From: Melaminivora alkalimesophila
GTDB taxonomy: Bacteria; Pseudomonadota; Gammaproteobacteria; Burkholderiales; Burkholderiaceae_C
Direction of reading: 5' to 3'
Assembly: GCF_000282995.1 (NCBI RefSeq)
Contig: NZ_ALEE01000096.1
Location: 1 to 16,651, forward strand
Length of the DNA stretch: 16,651 nt
Positions 8,046 through 16,651 of this stretch are shown here, piece after piece; position 1 is the stretch's first letter, and every line of letters starts with the position of its first letter. Below the pieces are notes generated by a model. That model was given only the letters and a program-made list of their open reading frames with translations. It made no database searches and was not told the origin of the DNA. Both the position numbers and the translations under genes were made by a program.

Positions 8046-8159
8046 TTGTAGACGCCATACGCGACATCGGTTGCGCACACACGTGTGGATCCTCGCTGCG
8101 CCGGGGCAAACCTGAGGCGCTCGCATGGGACGGGAGATGCCGCTGCAGCAGCGGACACC
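8046..8159. other. Non-coding gap upstream of the antitoxin-like gene
   Basis: 114 nt with no supported gene, between the stop of the small minus-strand protein and the start of the HTH remnant. I looked for a toxin ending here. A minus-strand frame with a TGA overlapping the antitoxin ATG exists (ATGA), but its translation is alanine-rich and unlike any RelE/ParE. The only distinct structure is the palindrome at 8078-8087. Confidence 0.5.
8078..8087. promoter_or_regulatory. Palindrome CACACGTGTG, possible operator
   Basis: A perfect 10-bp palindrome 32 nt upstream of the HTH gene start. XRE antitoxins commonly bind palindromes in their own promoter, so this may be the former autoregulatory operator. 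No second copy is seen nearby, and a 10-bp palindrome can arise by chance. Confidence 0.3.
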
Positions 8160-8462
8160 TCAAGCAGGGCGCATGGCAGCTGTCCGCAGCGCTGCCTCGG
8201 CCTTGGCCGCCCATTGCGTCAGGGCGTCGACCAGCGCGCCGTGGCTGAAGGAGCAGCTTTCCTCGGTGAACAGGGCGCCGGCCTCCAGGCGGTCGAGCAG
8301 GTCCAGCAAGACTTCGCCATAGCGCGGCGGCAAAGTCTTGAGCAGCTCGCCCTGGGCACGGGCGGCCTGGCTGAAGGCGTGGTTGCTGAGGCGCTGGCCG
8401 GCCAGTTGCTGCAGGTCGGCGCGCAGGTTGTCGAGTTGGGCGAGGGCAAGGGTGTGGCTCAT
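8160..8462 (-). CDS. Small conserved hypothetical protein, all-helical
   Basis: 100 aa from the ATG at 8462; a GTG at 8468 would add two residues. No function is recognised. The sequence (MSHTLALAQLDNLRADLQQL, then NHAFSQAARAQGELLKTLPP, RYGEVLLDLLDRLEAGALFT, EESCSFSHGALVDALTQWA) looks like a bundle of four amphipathic helices with one Cys and a TEESCSFS turn, and has no signal peptide or membrane segment, so it is probably cytosolic. The composition is normal for a real protein, unlike the overlapping plus-strand frames, which are Arg/Ala/Ser-rich shadows. It is divergent from proA with 61 nt between starts. I have the impression that similar proteins occur beside proA in related Comamonadaceae, but that is memory and needs a search. 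A -10-like TAACCT lies only a few nt before the ATG on the minus strand. Confidence 0.7.
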   Translation of the reverse strand: MSHTLALAQLDNLRADLQQLAGQRLSNHAFSQAARAQGELLKTLPPRYGEVLLDLLDRLEAGALFTEESCSFSHGALVDALTQWAAKAEAALRTAAMRPA

Positions 8463-8510
8463 GGGCACAGGTTAGCGCGCTGCGTGCTGCCGAGGGTATG
8501 CCATCTGCGC

Positions 8511-8516
8511 CAGAAT
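8511..8516 (+). promoter_or_regulatory. -10-like hexamer CAGAAT abutting proA
   Basis: CAGAAT in CCAGAATCC ends only 7 nt before the proA ATG. If it is the -10 box, transcription would begin at or within a base or two of the start codon, giving a leaderless mRNA. No Shine-Dalgarno is present, consistent with that. A poor -35 (CTGCCG, 8487-8492) lies 18 nt upstream. Confidence 0.45.
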
Positions 8517-8523
8517 CCTGTCC

Positions 8524-9804
8524 ATGAATGCGCTGAACATCGCTGAATACACCCAGACCCTCGGCCTGCAGGCCAAGGCCGCCTCCTTCCTGATGGCCCG
8601 GGCGCCCGCCGCCGCCAAGGCCGCGGCCCTGCGGGCGCTGGCGCGGCTGCTGCGCGAGGGCGTCGAAGAGCTCGCCGCCGCCAACGCCCAGGACCTGGAG
8701 CGCGCCCGCGCCGCCGGCCTGGCCGAGCCCATGGTCGATCGCCTCAAGCTCACGCCCCGGGTGATCGAGACCTGCGCCCAGGGCTGCGAGCAGCTGGCCG
8801 CCATGCCCGACATCATCGGCGAGATCCAGGGCATGCAGCAGCAGCCCAGCGGCATCCGCGTCGGCCGCATGCGCGTGCCCATCGGCGTGTTCGGCATGAT
8901 CTACGAGAGCCGGCCGAACGTGACCATCGAGGCCGCCAGCCTGTCGATCAAGAGCGGCAACGCGGCGATCCTGCGCGGCGGCTCGGAGGCCATCGACTCC
9001 AACCGCGCACTCGCGCGCCTCGTCACCCAGGCCCTGCAGGAGGCCGGCCTGCCCGCGCACGCAGTGCAGCTGGTCGAGACCACCGACCGCGCCGCCGTCG
9101 GCCAGCTGATCGCCATGCCCCAGTATGTGGATGTGATCATCCCGCGCGGCGGCAAGGGCCTGATCGAGCGCATCAGCGCGGAGGCGAAAGTGCCGGTCAT
9201 CAAGCACCTGGACGGCAATTGCCACACCTACGTGGACGATCCCGTGGACATCGACATGGCCGTCAAGGTGGCGGACAACGCCAAGACGAACAAGTACAGC
9301 CCCTGCAACGCGAGCGAGGGCCTGCTGGTGGCGCGCGGCGTGGCGGGCGAATTCCTGCCGCGGATCGGCTCGATCTATGCCGCCAAGGGCGTGCAGATGC
9401 GCGGCTGCCCCGAGGCGCTGGCGATCCTGCGCGGCGTGCCGGGCGCCGAGCTGGCCGAGGCCACCGAGCAGGATTGGGGCGAGGAATACCTGGCGCCCAT
9501 CATCAGCATCAAGGTGGTTGCCGGCGTGGACGAGGCCATCGCGCACATCAACCGCTACGGCAGCCACCACACCGACGCGATCCTCACGCGCGACCACCTG
9601 CACGCCCAGCAGTTCCTGCGCGACGTGGATTCGGCCAGCTGCATGGTGAACGCCAGCACGCGCTTTGCCGATGGCTTCGAGTACGGCCTGGGCGCCGAGA
9701 TCGGCATCAGCACCGACAAGTTCCACGCGCGCGGCCCGGTGGGCATCGAGGGGCTGACCTCGCTCAAGTGGGTGGTGCTGGGCGAGGGCGACGTGCGCGC
9801 CTGA
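8524..9804 (+). CDS. proA: Gamma-glutamyl phosphate reductase
   Basis: 426 aa, matching ProA. It reduces gamma-glutamyl phosphate to glutamate-5-semialdehyde with NADPH, the second step of proline synthesis from glutamate. The aldehyde-dehydrogenase fold is clear: [25 protein letters not shown] nucleotide-binding segment, [37 protein letters not shown], the catalytic cysteine C261 in [13 protein letters not shown], and the C-terminal ProA signature [19 protein letters not shown]. The N-terminus [21 protein letters not shown] supports the ATG at 8524. Its partner proB is not in the window. trkA begins 19 nt after its stop in the same direction, suggesting co-transcription. Confidence 0.97.
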   Translation: MNALNIAEYTQTLGLQAKAASFLMARAPAAAKAAALRALARLLREGVEELAAANAQDLERARAAGLAEPMVDRLKLTPRVIETCAQGCEQLAAMPDIIGEIQGMQQQPSGIRVGRMRVPIGVFGMIYESRPNVTIEAASLSIKSGNAAILRGGSEAIDSNRALARLVTQALQEAGLPAHAVQLVETTDRAAVGQLIAMPQYVDVIIPRGGKGLIERISAEAKVPVIKHLDGNCHTYVDDPVDIDMAVKVADNAKTNKYSPCNASEGLLVARGVAGEFLPRIGSIYAAKGVQMRGCPEALAILRGVPGAELAEATEQDWGEEYLAPIISIKVVAGVDEAIAHINRYGSHHTDAILTRDHLHAQQFLRDVDSASCMVNASTRFADGFEYGLGAEIGISTDKFHARGPVGIEGLTSLKWVVLGEGDVRA

Positions 9805-9809
9805 GCGCG
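9796..9809. other. Short GC stem-loop around the proA stop codon
   Basis: CGCGC (9796-9800), loop CTGA (9801-9804) and GCGCG (9805-9809) form a perfect 5-bp stem with the TGA stop inside the tetraloop, the same layout as at the hprK end. No T-run follows and trkA starts 14 nt later, so termination is unlikely. It may be fortuitous. Confidence 0.2.
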
Positions 9810-9823
9810 AGTGCGGCGGTGCG

Positions 9824-11293
9824 ATGAAGATCATCATCCTCGGGGCAGGGCGCGTCGGCCACAGCGTGGCCGAGAGCTTGGTGTCGGAGAAGAACGACAT
9901 CACCGTGATCGACACCGATGCGCGCCGCCTGCGCGAGCTGCAGGATCGCTACGACCTGCGCGGCGTGGTCGGCAACGGGATCGATCCGGCCGTGCTGGCC
10001 GAGGCCGGCGCACGCGACACCGACCTGCTGATCGCCTGCGCCGCGCAGGACGAGACCAACCTGGTGTGCTGCAAGGTCGCGCAGATGGCCTTCGGCATCC
10101 CGACGCGCATCGCGCGCGTGCGCTCCTCGGGCTTCGGGGGCAGCGCCGGCCACGGGCTGCTGGGCAAGGACGGCTTTGGCGTGGACCGCATCATCTGCCC
10201 GGAGGAGTCGCTCACGCGCTACATCGGCAAGCTGGTGGAATTTCCGGAGGCGCTGCAGGTGCGCCAGTTCGCCGGCGGGCGCGCCTGCCTGGTGTCGGTG
10301 CGCGCGCGCGCCGGGGCGCCGCTGGTCGGGATGCCGATCAGCGCCATGCGCGAGTCCGCGCCCGACGTCGCCATGCGCATCGTCGCCATCTACCGGCGCT
10401 TTCCCGACGAGCCCGACCGCTTCGTGCCCTGCGATGGCGCGACGCGCGTGGAGCCGCTGGACGAGGTGTTCGTGCTCGCCGGGCGCGAGCGCGTGGCGCA
10501 GATCCTGGCGGCGCTGCACCGCCGCCAGGGTCGGCCCGCCCGGCCGGTGCGCCGCATCATGATCGCCGGCGGCGGGCGCGTGGGGCTGCGCCTGGCGCGC
10601 CAGCTGGCGGGCGAGGGGCGCTTTCACCTCAAGCTGGTGGAAAAGGACACCGAGCGCTGCATCGCGCTGGCCGCCGAGCTGCCGTCCGACGTGCTGGTGC
10701 TGCAGGGCGACGCCACCGACGAGGACCTGCTGGGCGGCGAGGCCATCGAGGAGGTGGACCTGTTCCTCGCGCTGACCAACGACGACGAGGACAACATCAT
10801 GGCCTGCCTGCTGGCCAAGCGCATGGGCGCGCGGCGCGTGCTGGCGCTGATCAACCGGCGCAGCTATGCCGACCTGATGCACGGCACGCAGATCGACATC
10901 GCGCTCTCGCCGTCCCAGGCCATGCTGGGCGAGCTGCTGACCTACGTGCGCCGCGGCGACGTGCAGGCGGTGCACAGCCTGCGCCGCGGCGTGGCGGAGG
11001 CGCTGGAGATCGTCGCGCGGGGCGATCGCAAGACCTCGCGCGTGGTCGGGCGGCGCATGGACGAGCTGCGGTTGCCGCCCGAGGTCCACATGGGCCTGAT
11101 CGTGCGCGGCCTGCCGGATGCACCGCCCGACCCGGCCACCGCCGCCGACACCCCGCTGCCCGAGCCGCAGGTCATCATCCCGCGCAGCAATACCGTGCTG
11201 GAAAGCGGCGACCACGTGGTGTTCTTCCTGCCGCACAAGCGCCTGGTGCCGGAGGTGGAACGCCTGTTCCGCGTCAGCGCCACCTTCTTCTAG
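9824..11293 (+). CDS. trkA: Trk K+ transport system regulatory subunit TrkA
   Basis: 489 aa. TrkA is the peripheral NAD(H)/nucleotide-binding ring that gates the TrkH K+ channel at the inner membrane. It is a tandem duplication: RCK-N domain 1 starts MKIIILGAGRVG (GAGRVG 7-12), followed by an RCK-C domain (about 145-235). RCK-N domain 2 has GGGRVG at 249-254, LVEKDTERC and LQGDATDEDLL, followed by a second RCK-C. The second RCK-C carries an insert-like, Pro/Ala/Asp-rich stretch around 432-447 (DAPPDPATAADTPLPEP) between VRGL and VIIPRSNTVLESGDHVVFF, absent as I recall from E. coli TrkA. The start ATG has no good ribosome site. trkH follows after 27 nt. Confidence 0.96.
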   Translation: MKIIILGAGRVGHSVAESLVSEKNDITVIDTDARRLRELQDRYDLRGVVGNGIDPAVLAEAGARDTDLLIACAAQDETNLVCCKVAQMAFGIPTRIARVRSSGFGGSAGHGLLGKDGFGVDRIICPEESLTRYIGKLVEFPEALQVRQFAGGRACLVSVRARAGAPLVGMPISAMRESAPDVAMRIVAIYRRFPDEPDRFVPCDGATRVEPLDEVFVLAGRERVAQILAALHRRQGRPARPVRRIMIAGGGRVGLRLARQLAGEGRFHLKLVEKDTERCIALAAELPSDVLVLQGDATDEDLLGGEAIEEVDLFLALTNDDEDNIMACLLAKRMGARRVLALINRRSYADLMHGTQIDIALSPSQAMLGELLTYVRRGDVQAVHSLRRGVAEALEIVARGDRKTSRVVGRRMDELRLPPEVHMGLIVRGLPDAPPDPATAADTPLPEPQVIIPRSNTVLESGDHVVFFLPHKRLVPEVERLFRVSATFF

Positions 11294-11308
11294 GGCGGGC
11301 TGCCGCCC
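11293..11308. other. Stem-loop at the trkA-trkH junction
   Basis: GGGCGG (11293-11298), loop GCTG (11299-11302) and CCGCCC (11303-11308) form a perfect 6-bp stem that begins on the last base of the trkA TAG and ends 12 nt before the trkH ATG. It could affect trkH translation or transcript processing. No T-run is present. Confidence 0.3.
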
Positions 11309-11320
11309 CGCCTGCCGCCC

Positions 11321-12787
11321 ATGTCCGACCTGCTGCCCGTCCTGCGCGTGCTCGGCGCCCTGCTGGCCATGTTCGCGCTGACGCTGGGCGTGCCGCTCGT
11401 GGCCTCGCTGGTGGCGCGCGAAGGCCTGTGGCCGCACTACGCGCTCGCCATGGCCGTGACGCTGGGCGTGGCGGCCATTCTCTGGTGGGGGCTGGCCGAA
11501 CACCAGCGCGAGCTGTTGCCGCGCCACGGCATCCTGCTGGTCTCCCTGGTCTGGCTGGCGACGCCGTTCTTCGCCGCGCTGCCGCTGCTGATGGTCATGC
11601 AGGCGATCGGGCGGCCGATGTCCTTCACCCATGCCTACTTCGAGGCCGTATCGGGCCTGACCACCACCGGCTCCACGGTGTTGGCGCAGCTCGACGCACT
11701 GCCGCTGTCGGTGAACATGTGGCGCACCTTCATGCAGTGGATCGGCGGCATGGGCATCCTGATCCTGGCGGTGGCGATCCTGCCGCTGCTGGGCCTGGGC
11801 GGCAGCCAGCTGTTCAAGGCGGAAGCCGCCGGGCCGGTCAAGGACACCAAGCTCACCCCCCGCATGACCGAGACCGCCAAGGGCCTGTGGGGCGTGTACG
11901 TGGCCTTCTCGCTGGCCTGCGCGCTGGCCTACTGGCTGGCCGGCATGGCGCCGGCGGACGCGATCATGCACATGTTCTCCACCGTGAGCCTGGGCGGCCT
12001 GTCCTCGCACGATGCGAGCTTCGGCTTCTTCGCATCGCCCCTGCTGGAGACCATCGCCTTCGTCTTCATGCTGGCGGCGAGCTGCAACTTCGCGCTGTAT
12101 TTCATCGCGCTGCGCAAGGGCAGCTGGCGCAGCCTGTGGCACGACCCCGAAATGCGCGCCACGCTTGCGGCCCTGCTGGGCGGCGGGCTGGTGGTGGCGC
12201 TGCTGCTGTGGGCCAAGGGCATGTACGCGCCGCTGGAGGCGTTGCGCCTGGGGATGTTCCACGTGGTCTCGGTGGCCACGACCACCGGCTACGCCACCAC
12301 CGACTACCTGGCCTGGCCGGTGTTCGCGCCGGTATTCATGCTGCTCTTGTCGGGCGTGGCGACCAGCGCCGGCTCCACGGGCGGGGGCATCAAGATGGTG
12401 CGCATGCTGATCCTGCTCAAGCAGGCGCGGCGCGAGATGACGCGCGCCGTGCATCCGCGCGCCGTGCAGCCGCTGCGCCTGGGCAACCGGGTGGTGGAGA
12501 GCCCCATGGTGTTCTCCGTGCTGGCCTTCATGCTGATGTACGGCGCCACCGTCATCACCCTGAGCATGGTGCTGCTCCTGACTGACCTGGACATGGTCAC
12601 GGCCTTCTCGGCAGTGCTGGCCAGCGTGCACTGCACCGGCCCGGGGCTGGGCCTGCTCGGGCCTTCGTCGAACTACGCCGTGCTGACCGATTTTCAGCTC
12701 TGGGTGTGCACGCTCGCGATGCTGCTCGGGCGGCTGGAGATCCTGAGCTTCATGGCATTGCTCACGCCGGCCTTCTGGCGACGCTGA
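11321..12787 (+). CDS. trkH: Trk K+ transport system membrane subunit TrkH
   Basis: 488 aa integral inner-membrane protein with about ten hydrophobic helices. It is the K+-conducting subunit partnered by TrkA. The four pore-loop filters of the superfamily of K+ transporters are all visible: SGLTTTGST (from 111), STVSLGGLS (from 220), VATTTGYAT (T320-Y324) and VHCTGPGLG (C438-G442). The motif WIGGMGILILAVAILPLLG and the GSTGGGIKMVR segment after the third repeat are diagnostic of TrkH/TrkG. The second filter uses SLGG rather than TTTG, which is usual for this repeat. It is placed directly after trkA in the same direction, so the complete Trk system is encoded here. The TrkE/SapD ATPase is not in the window. 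Confidence 0.96.
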   Translation: MSDLLPVLRVLGALLAMFALTLGVPLVASLVAREGLWPHYALAMAVTLGVAAILWWGLAEHQRELLPRHGILLVSLVWLATPFFAALPLLMVMQAIGRPMSFTHAYFEAVSGLTTTGSTVLAQLDALPLSVNMWRTFMQWIGGMGILILAVAILPLLGLGGSQLFKAEAAGPVKDTKLTPRMTETAKGLWGVYVAFSLACALAYWLAGMAPADAIMHMFSTVSLGGLSSHDASFGFFASPLLETIAFVFMLAASCNFALYFIALRKGSWRSLWHDPEMRATLAALLGGGLVVALLLWAKGMYAPLEALRLGMFHVVSVATTTGYATTDYLAWPVFAPVFMLLLSGVATSAGSTGGGIKMVRMLILLKQARREMTRAVHPRAVQPLRLGNRVVESPMVFSVLAFMLMYGATVITLSMVLLLTDLDMVTAFSAVLASVHCTGPGLGLLGPSSNYAVLTDFQLWVCTLAMLLGRLEILSFMALLTPAFWRR

Positions 12788-12828
12788 AGACGGGAAAAGT
12801 GCGTACGGGGGAGGCCGGCACCGCTCCC

Positions 12829-12834
12829 TACAAT
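12829..12834 (+). promoter_or_regulatory. -10-like hexamer TACAAT upstream of gshA
   Basis: TACAAT in CTACAATGG ends 29 nt before the gshA ATG, in the 76-nt gap after trkH. No good -35 is seen 16-18 nt upstream. It suggests that gshA-kup can be transcribed separately from trkAH. Confidence 0.5.
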
Positions 12835-12863
12835 GGGCCGCTTCACGTCAGAGCAGGGCAGCC

Positions 12864-14151
12864 ATGGTTCCGCACCTCATCACCGCGCTCACCGGCCCGA
12901 TCAACGAGCTGGAGCAGCGCATCCTCGAATCGATGCCGGCGATCGAGCGCTGGTTCCGCCTGGAGTGGATGGAGCACACGCCGCCGTTCTACGCCTCGGT
13001 GGACATCCGGAACGCCGGCTTCAAGCTCGCACCGGTGGACACCAACCTGTTCCCCGGCGGCTGGAACAACCTCACGGACGAGATGCTGCCGCTGGCGGTG
13101 CAGGCGGCGATGGCGGCCATCGAGAAGATCTGTCCGGAGGCGCGCAACCTCCTGATCATTCCCGAGAATCATTCGCGCAATACCTTCTACTTGTCCAGCA
13201 TTGCGCAGCTGGTGCGCATCTTCAACATGGCGGGGTTGAACGTGCGCGTCGGCTCCATCAGCCCGGACGTCAAGAAGACCACCACCATCGAGCTGCCGCA
13301 CGGCGACAAGGTGGTGCTCGAACCCGTGGTGCGCAGCCGCCACCGCCTGGGCGTCAAGCACTTCGACCCCTGCACCATCCTGCTCAACAACGACCTCTCG
13401 GCTGGCCCGCCGGGCATCCTGGAGGAGCTCTACGAGCAGTACCTGCTGCCGCCGCTGCACGCCGGCTGGAGCGTGCGCAGGAAGAGCCGCCACTTCCAGA
13501 GCTACGAGGAAGTGGCCAAGCGTTTCGGCAAGATGCTGGGCATCGACCCCTGGCTGATCAACCCGCTGTTCACGCCGGTGCGTGGCGTGGACTTCAACGA
13601 GGACGCCAGCATCGAGCAGCTCGCCACCGCGGTGGACGCAACGCTGGCCAAGGTGCGGCGCAAGTACAAGGAATACGGCATCAACGAGAAGCCCTTCGCC
13701 GTCGTGAAGGCCGACAACGGCACCTACGGCATGGGCATCATGACCGTGCGCGACGCCAAGGAGCTGGCCGGGCTGAACCGCAAGGCGCGCAACAAGATGG
13801 CCGTCATCAAGGACGGCCAGCCGGTGCACGACGTGATCGTGCAGGAGGGCGTGCTCACGCAGGAGCGCGTGCACCAGGCGGTGGCCGAGCCGGTGGTCTA
13901 CATGATGGACCGCTACGTGGTCGGGGGCTTCTACCGCATCCACGCCGAGCGTGGCACCGACGAGAACCTGAACGCCCCGGGCGCGAGCTTCGTGCCGCTG
14001 GCCTTCCAGCACGGCGCGCAGCTGCCCCAGCCGGGCGCGCGCCCGGGCGCCAGTGCTCCGAACCGCTTCTACATGTACGGCGTGGTGGCGCGCGTGGCGC
14101 TGGTGGCGGCCAGCTACGAGCTCGAGGCCACCGACCCCGACGCGGAAGTCT

Positions 14152-14159
<8 letters not shown>
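12864..14159 (+). CDS. gshA: Glutamate-cysteine ligase, proteobacterial GshA type
   Basis: 431 aa. Catalyses ATP-dependent joining of glutamate and cysteine to gamma-glutamylcysteine, the first step of glutathione synthesis. The sequence belongs to the GshA family first described in Acidithiobacillus ferrooxidans (Pfam GshA, TIGR02049), not to the E. coli-type or plant-type ligases. Recognisable segments: [28 protein letters not shown], the strongly conserved [10 protein letters not shown] (100-109), [22 protein letters not shown], and the ATP-grasp-like [16 protein letters not shown] with K282. The C-terminal part has [15 protein letters not shown] and [21 protein letters not shown]. The ATG at 12864 is supported by [19 protein letters not shown]. 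Its 3' end overlaps the kup start by 8 nt. gshB is not in the window. Confidence 0.94.
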
Positions 14160-16083
<1,924 letters not shown>

Positions 16084-16087
16084 GGGG

Positions 16088-16120
16088 CAGCCGGCTGTCG
16101 CGCCGGACGCTGCGGGCGTC
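16088..16120. other. Inverted repeats after kup
   Basis: The palindrome CAGCCGGCTG (16088-16097) and a separate hairpin GACGC (16106-16110) / GCGTC (16116-16120) with loop TGCGG lie in the 64-nt kup-benE gap. GCAGCCGG occurs twice (16087-16094 and 16123-16130). A weak kup terminator is possible, but there is no T-run. Confidence 0.25.
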
Positions 16121-16133
16121 TCGCAGCCGGTGC

Positions 16134-16139
16134 CACAAT
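16134..16139 (+). promoter_or_regulatory. -10-like hexamer CACAAT abutting benE
   Basis: CACAAT in CCACAATCG ends 8 nt before the benE ATG. As at proA, a start of transcription 6-8 nt downstream would leave essentially no leader. No Shine-Dalgarno precedes the ATG. Confidence 0.45.
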
Positions 16140-16147
16140 CGTGCGCC

Positions 16148-16651
16148 ATGCGCTTCTTCCGAGACCTGAGCCTGTCGGCCGCCACGGCGGGTTTCGTCGC
16201 CGTGCTGGTCGGCTTCACCAGCTCCGTCGCCCTGGTGTTCCAGGCGGCCCAGTCCTTCGGCGCCACGCCCGCGCAGATCACCTCCTGGATGTGGGCCCTG
16301 GGCCTGGGCATGGGGCTGTGCTCGCTGCTGCCCTCGCTGATCCTGCGCCAGCCGGTGATGGTCGCCTGGTCCACCCCGGGCGCGGCCGTGTTGGCAGCGG
16401 CCGGCGCCACCGGCGGCTTCGGCATGGGCGAGGCGGTCGGGGCCTTCATCGCCTGCGCGCTGCTCATCACGCTGGCGGGCGCCACCGGCTGGTTCGAGCG
16501 GATGATGAACCGCATCCCCATGGAGATCGCCTCGGCGCTGCTGGCCGGCGTGCTGGCGCGCTTTGGCATGCAGGCCTTCGCCGCGCTGCAGACGGCGCTG
16601 CCGCTGGTGCTGGCGATGTTGCTCGCCTACCTGCTGGCGCGCCGGCTGCCG
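16148..16651 (+). CDS. benE: BenE-family benzoate/H+ symporter, N-terminal fragment
   Basis: 168 codons from the ATG at 16148 stay open to the window edge, so the C-terminal half is missing. The protein is very hydrophobic and begins MRFFRDLSLSAATAGFVAVL, VGFTSSVALVFQAAQSFGAT, PAQITSWMWALGLGMG, then RQPVMVAWSTPGAAVLAAAG, GEAVGAFIACALLITLAGAT, GWFERMMNRIPMEIASALLAGVLARFGM. These are hallmarks of the BenE family (the PVMVAWSTPGAA half-helix and the NRIPxxIASALLAGVL segment). Characterised members import benzoate with protons, but many family members lie away from aromatic-degradation genes, and no such gene is visible here, so the substrate is uncertain. Confidence 0.92.
   Translation, partial: MRFFRDLSLSAATAGFVAVLVGFTSSVALVFQAAQSFGATPAQITSWMWALGLGMGLCSLLPSLILRQPVMVAWSTPGAAVLAAAGATGGFGMGEAVGAFIACALLITLAGATGWFERMMNRIPMEIASALLAGVLARFGMQAFAALQTALPLVLAMLLAYLLARRLP

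Noticed and set aside
6015..8126. 703-aa minus-strand frame containing the start of the HTH gene
   Set aside because: Only the first ~65 residues after the internal ATG at 8045 are protein-like. The rest is antisense to holA and lptE and arises from the frameshift.
8042..8179. Possible toxin upstream of the antitoxin, in a minus-strand frame whose TGA overlaps the antitoxin ATG (ATGA)
   Set aside because: The overlap is typical of TA pairs, but the translation is alanine/proline-rich with no RelE/ParE features and collides with the upstream helical protein gene.
8085..8546. Plus-strand 153-aa frame opposite the small helical protein
   Set aside because: Its translation has no recognisable domain and it overlaps the proA promoter and start. 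The minus-strand frame has better protein character.
12809..12828. GGGAG/CTCCC pairing just before the gshA -10 element
   Set aside because: A 5-bp stem with a 10-nt loop and no T-run is too weak to call a trkH terminator.

Overview
The window is a strongly GC-rich, densely packed chromosomal segment. Gene content and protein style point to a betaproteobacterium of the Burkholderiales, most likely Comamonadaceae. Pointers are an incomplete nitrogen-type PTS with HPr kinase (ptsN-hprK), divergent fur/bamE, a GshA-type (not E. coli-type) glutamate-cysteine ligase, and a leuS-lptE-holA cluster. The taxonomic call is inference from remembered gene order, not from a database search. Almost all of the window is core metabolism and envelope biology. 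No phage, IS element, CRISPR array, tRNA or rRNA was seen.

Layout. 1-1215: 3' end of ptsN, then hprK (PTS-based regulation). 1226-1678 (-): fur, convergent with hprK and divergent from bamE. 1771-3227: bamE (outer-membrane assembly lipoprotein), then dapB (lysine/diaminopimelate pathway). 3326-7649: leuS-lptE-holA, a tight run combining leucyl-tRNA synthesis, LPS export and the DNA polymerase III delta subunit. 7650-8523: the only accessory-looking stretch. It holds a broken XRE-type antitoxin-like gene on the minus strand with a 1-nt frameshift and no natural end, plus a small conserved-looking helical protein on the minus strand. 8524-14159: proA, trkA, trkH, gshA. 14152-16083: kup, overlapping gshA by 8 nt. 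16148-end: benE, cut by the window edge.

How the genes may work together. The right half groups two K+ uptake systems (TrkAH and Kup) with two enzymes that draw on glutamate (ProA for proline, GshA for gamma-glutamylcysteine). This looks like an osmotic/ionic homeostasis neighbourhood; the functional link is inference.

Regulatory texture. Five genes (bamE, leuS, proA, gshA, benE) have a near-identical -10-like hexamer of form YASAAT a short way upstream of the start. For proA and benE it is so close that the mRNAs would be leaderless or nearly so. GC-only stem-loops lie at several gene ends, most strikingly nested ones after bamE and dapB. No new multi-gene system was found. The best candidates for a second look are the broken antitoxin locus, the promoter/hairpin pattern and the gshA-kup coupling.
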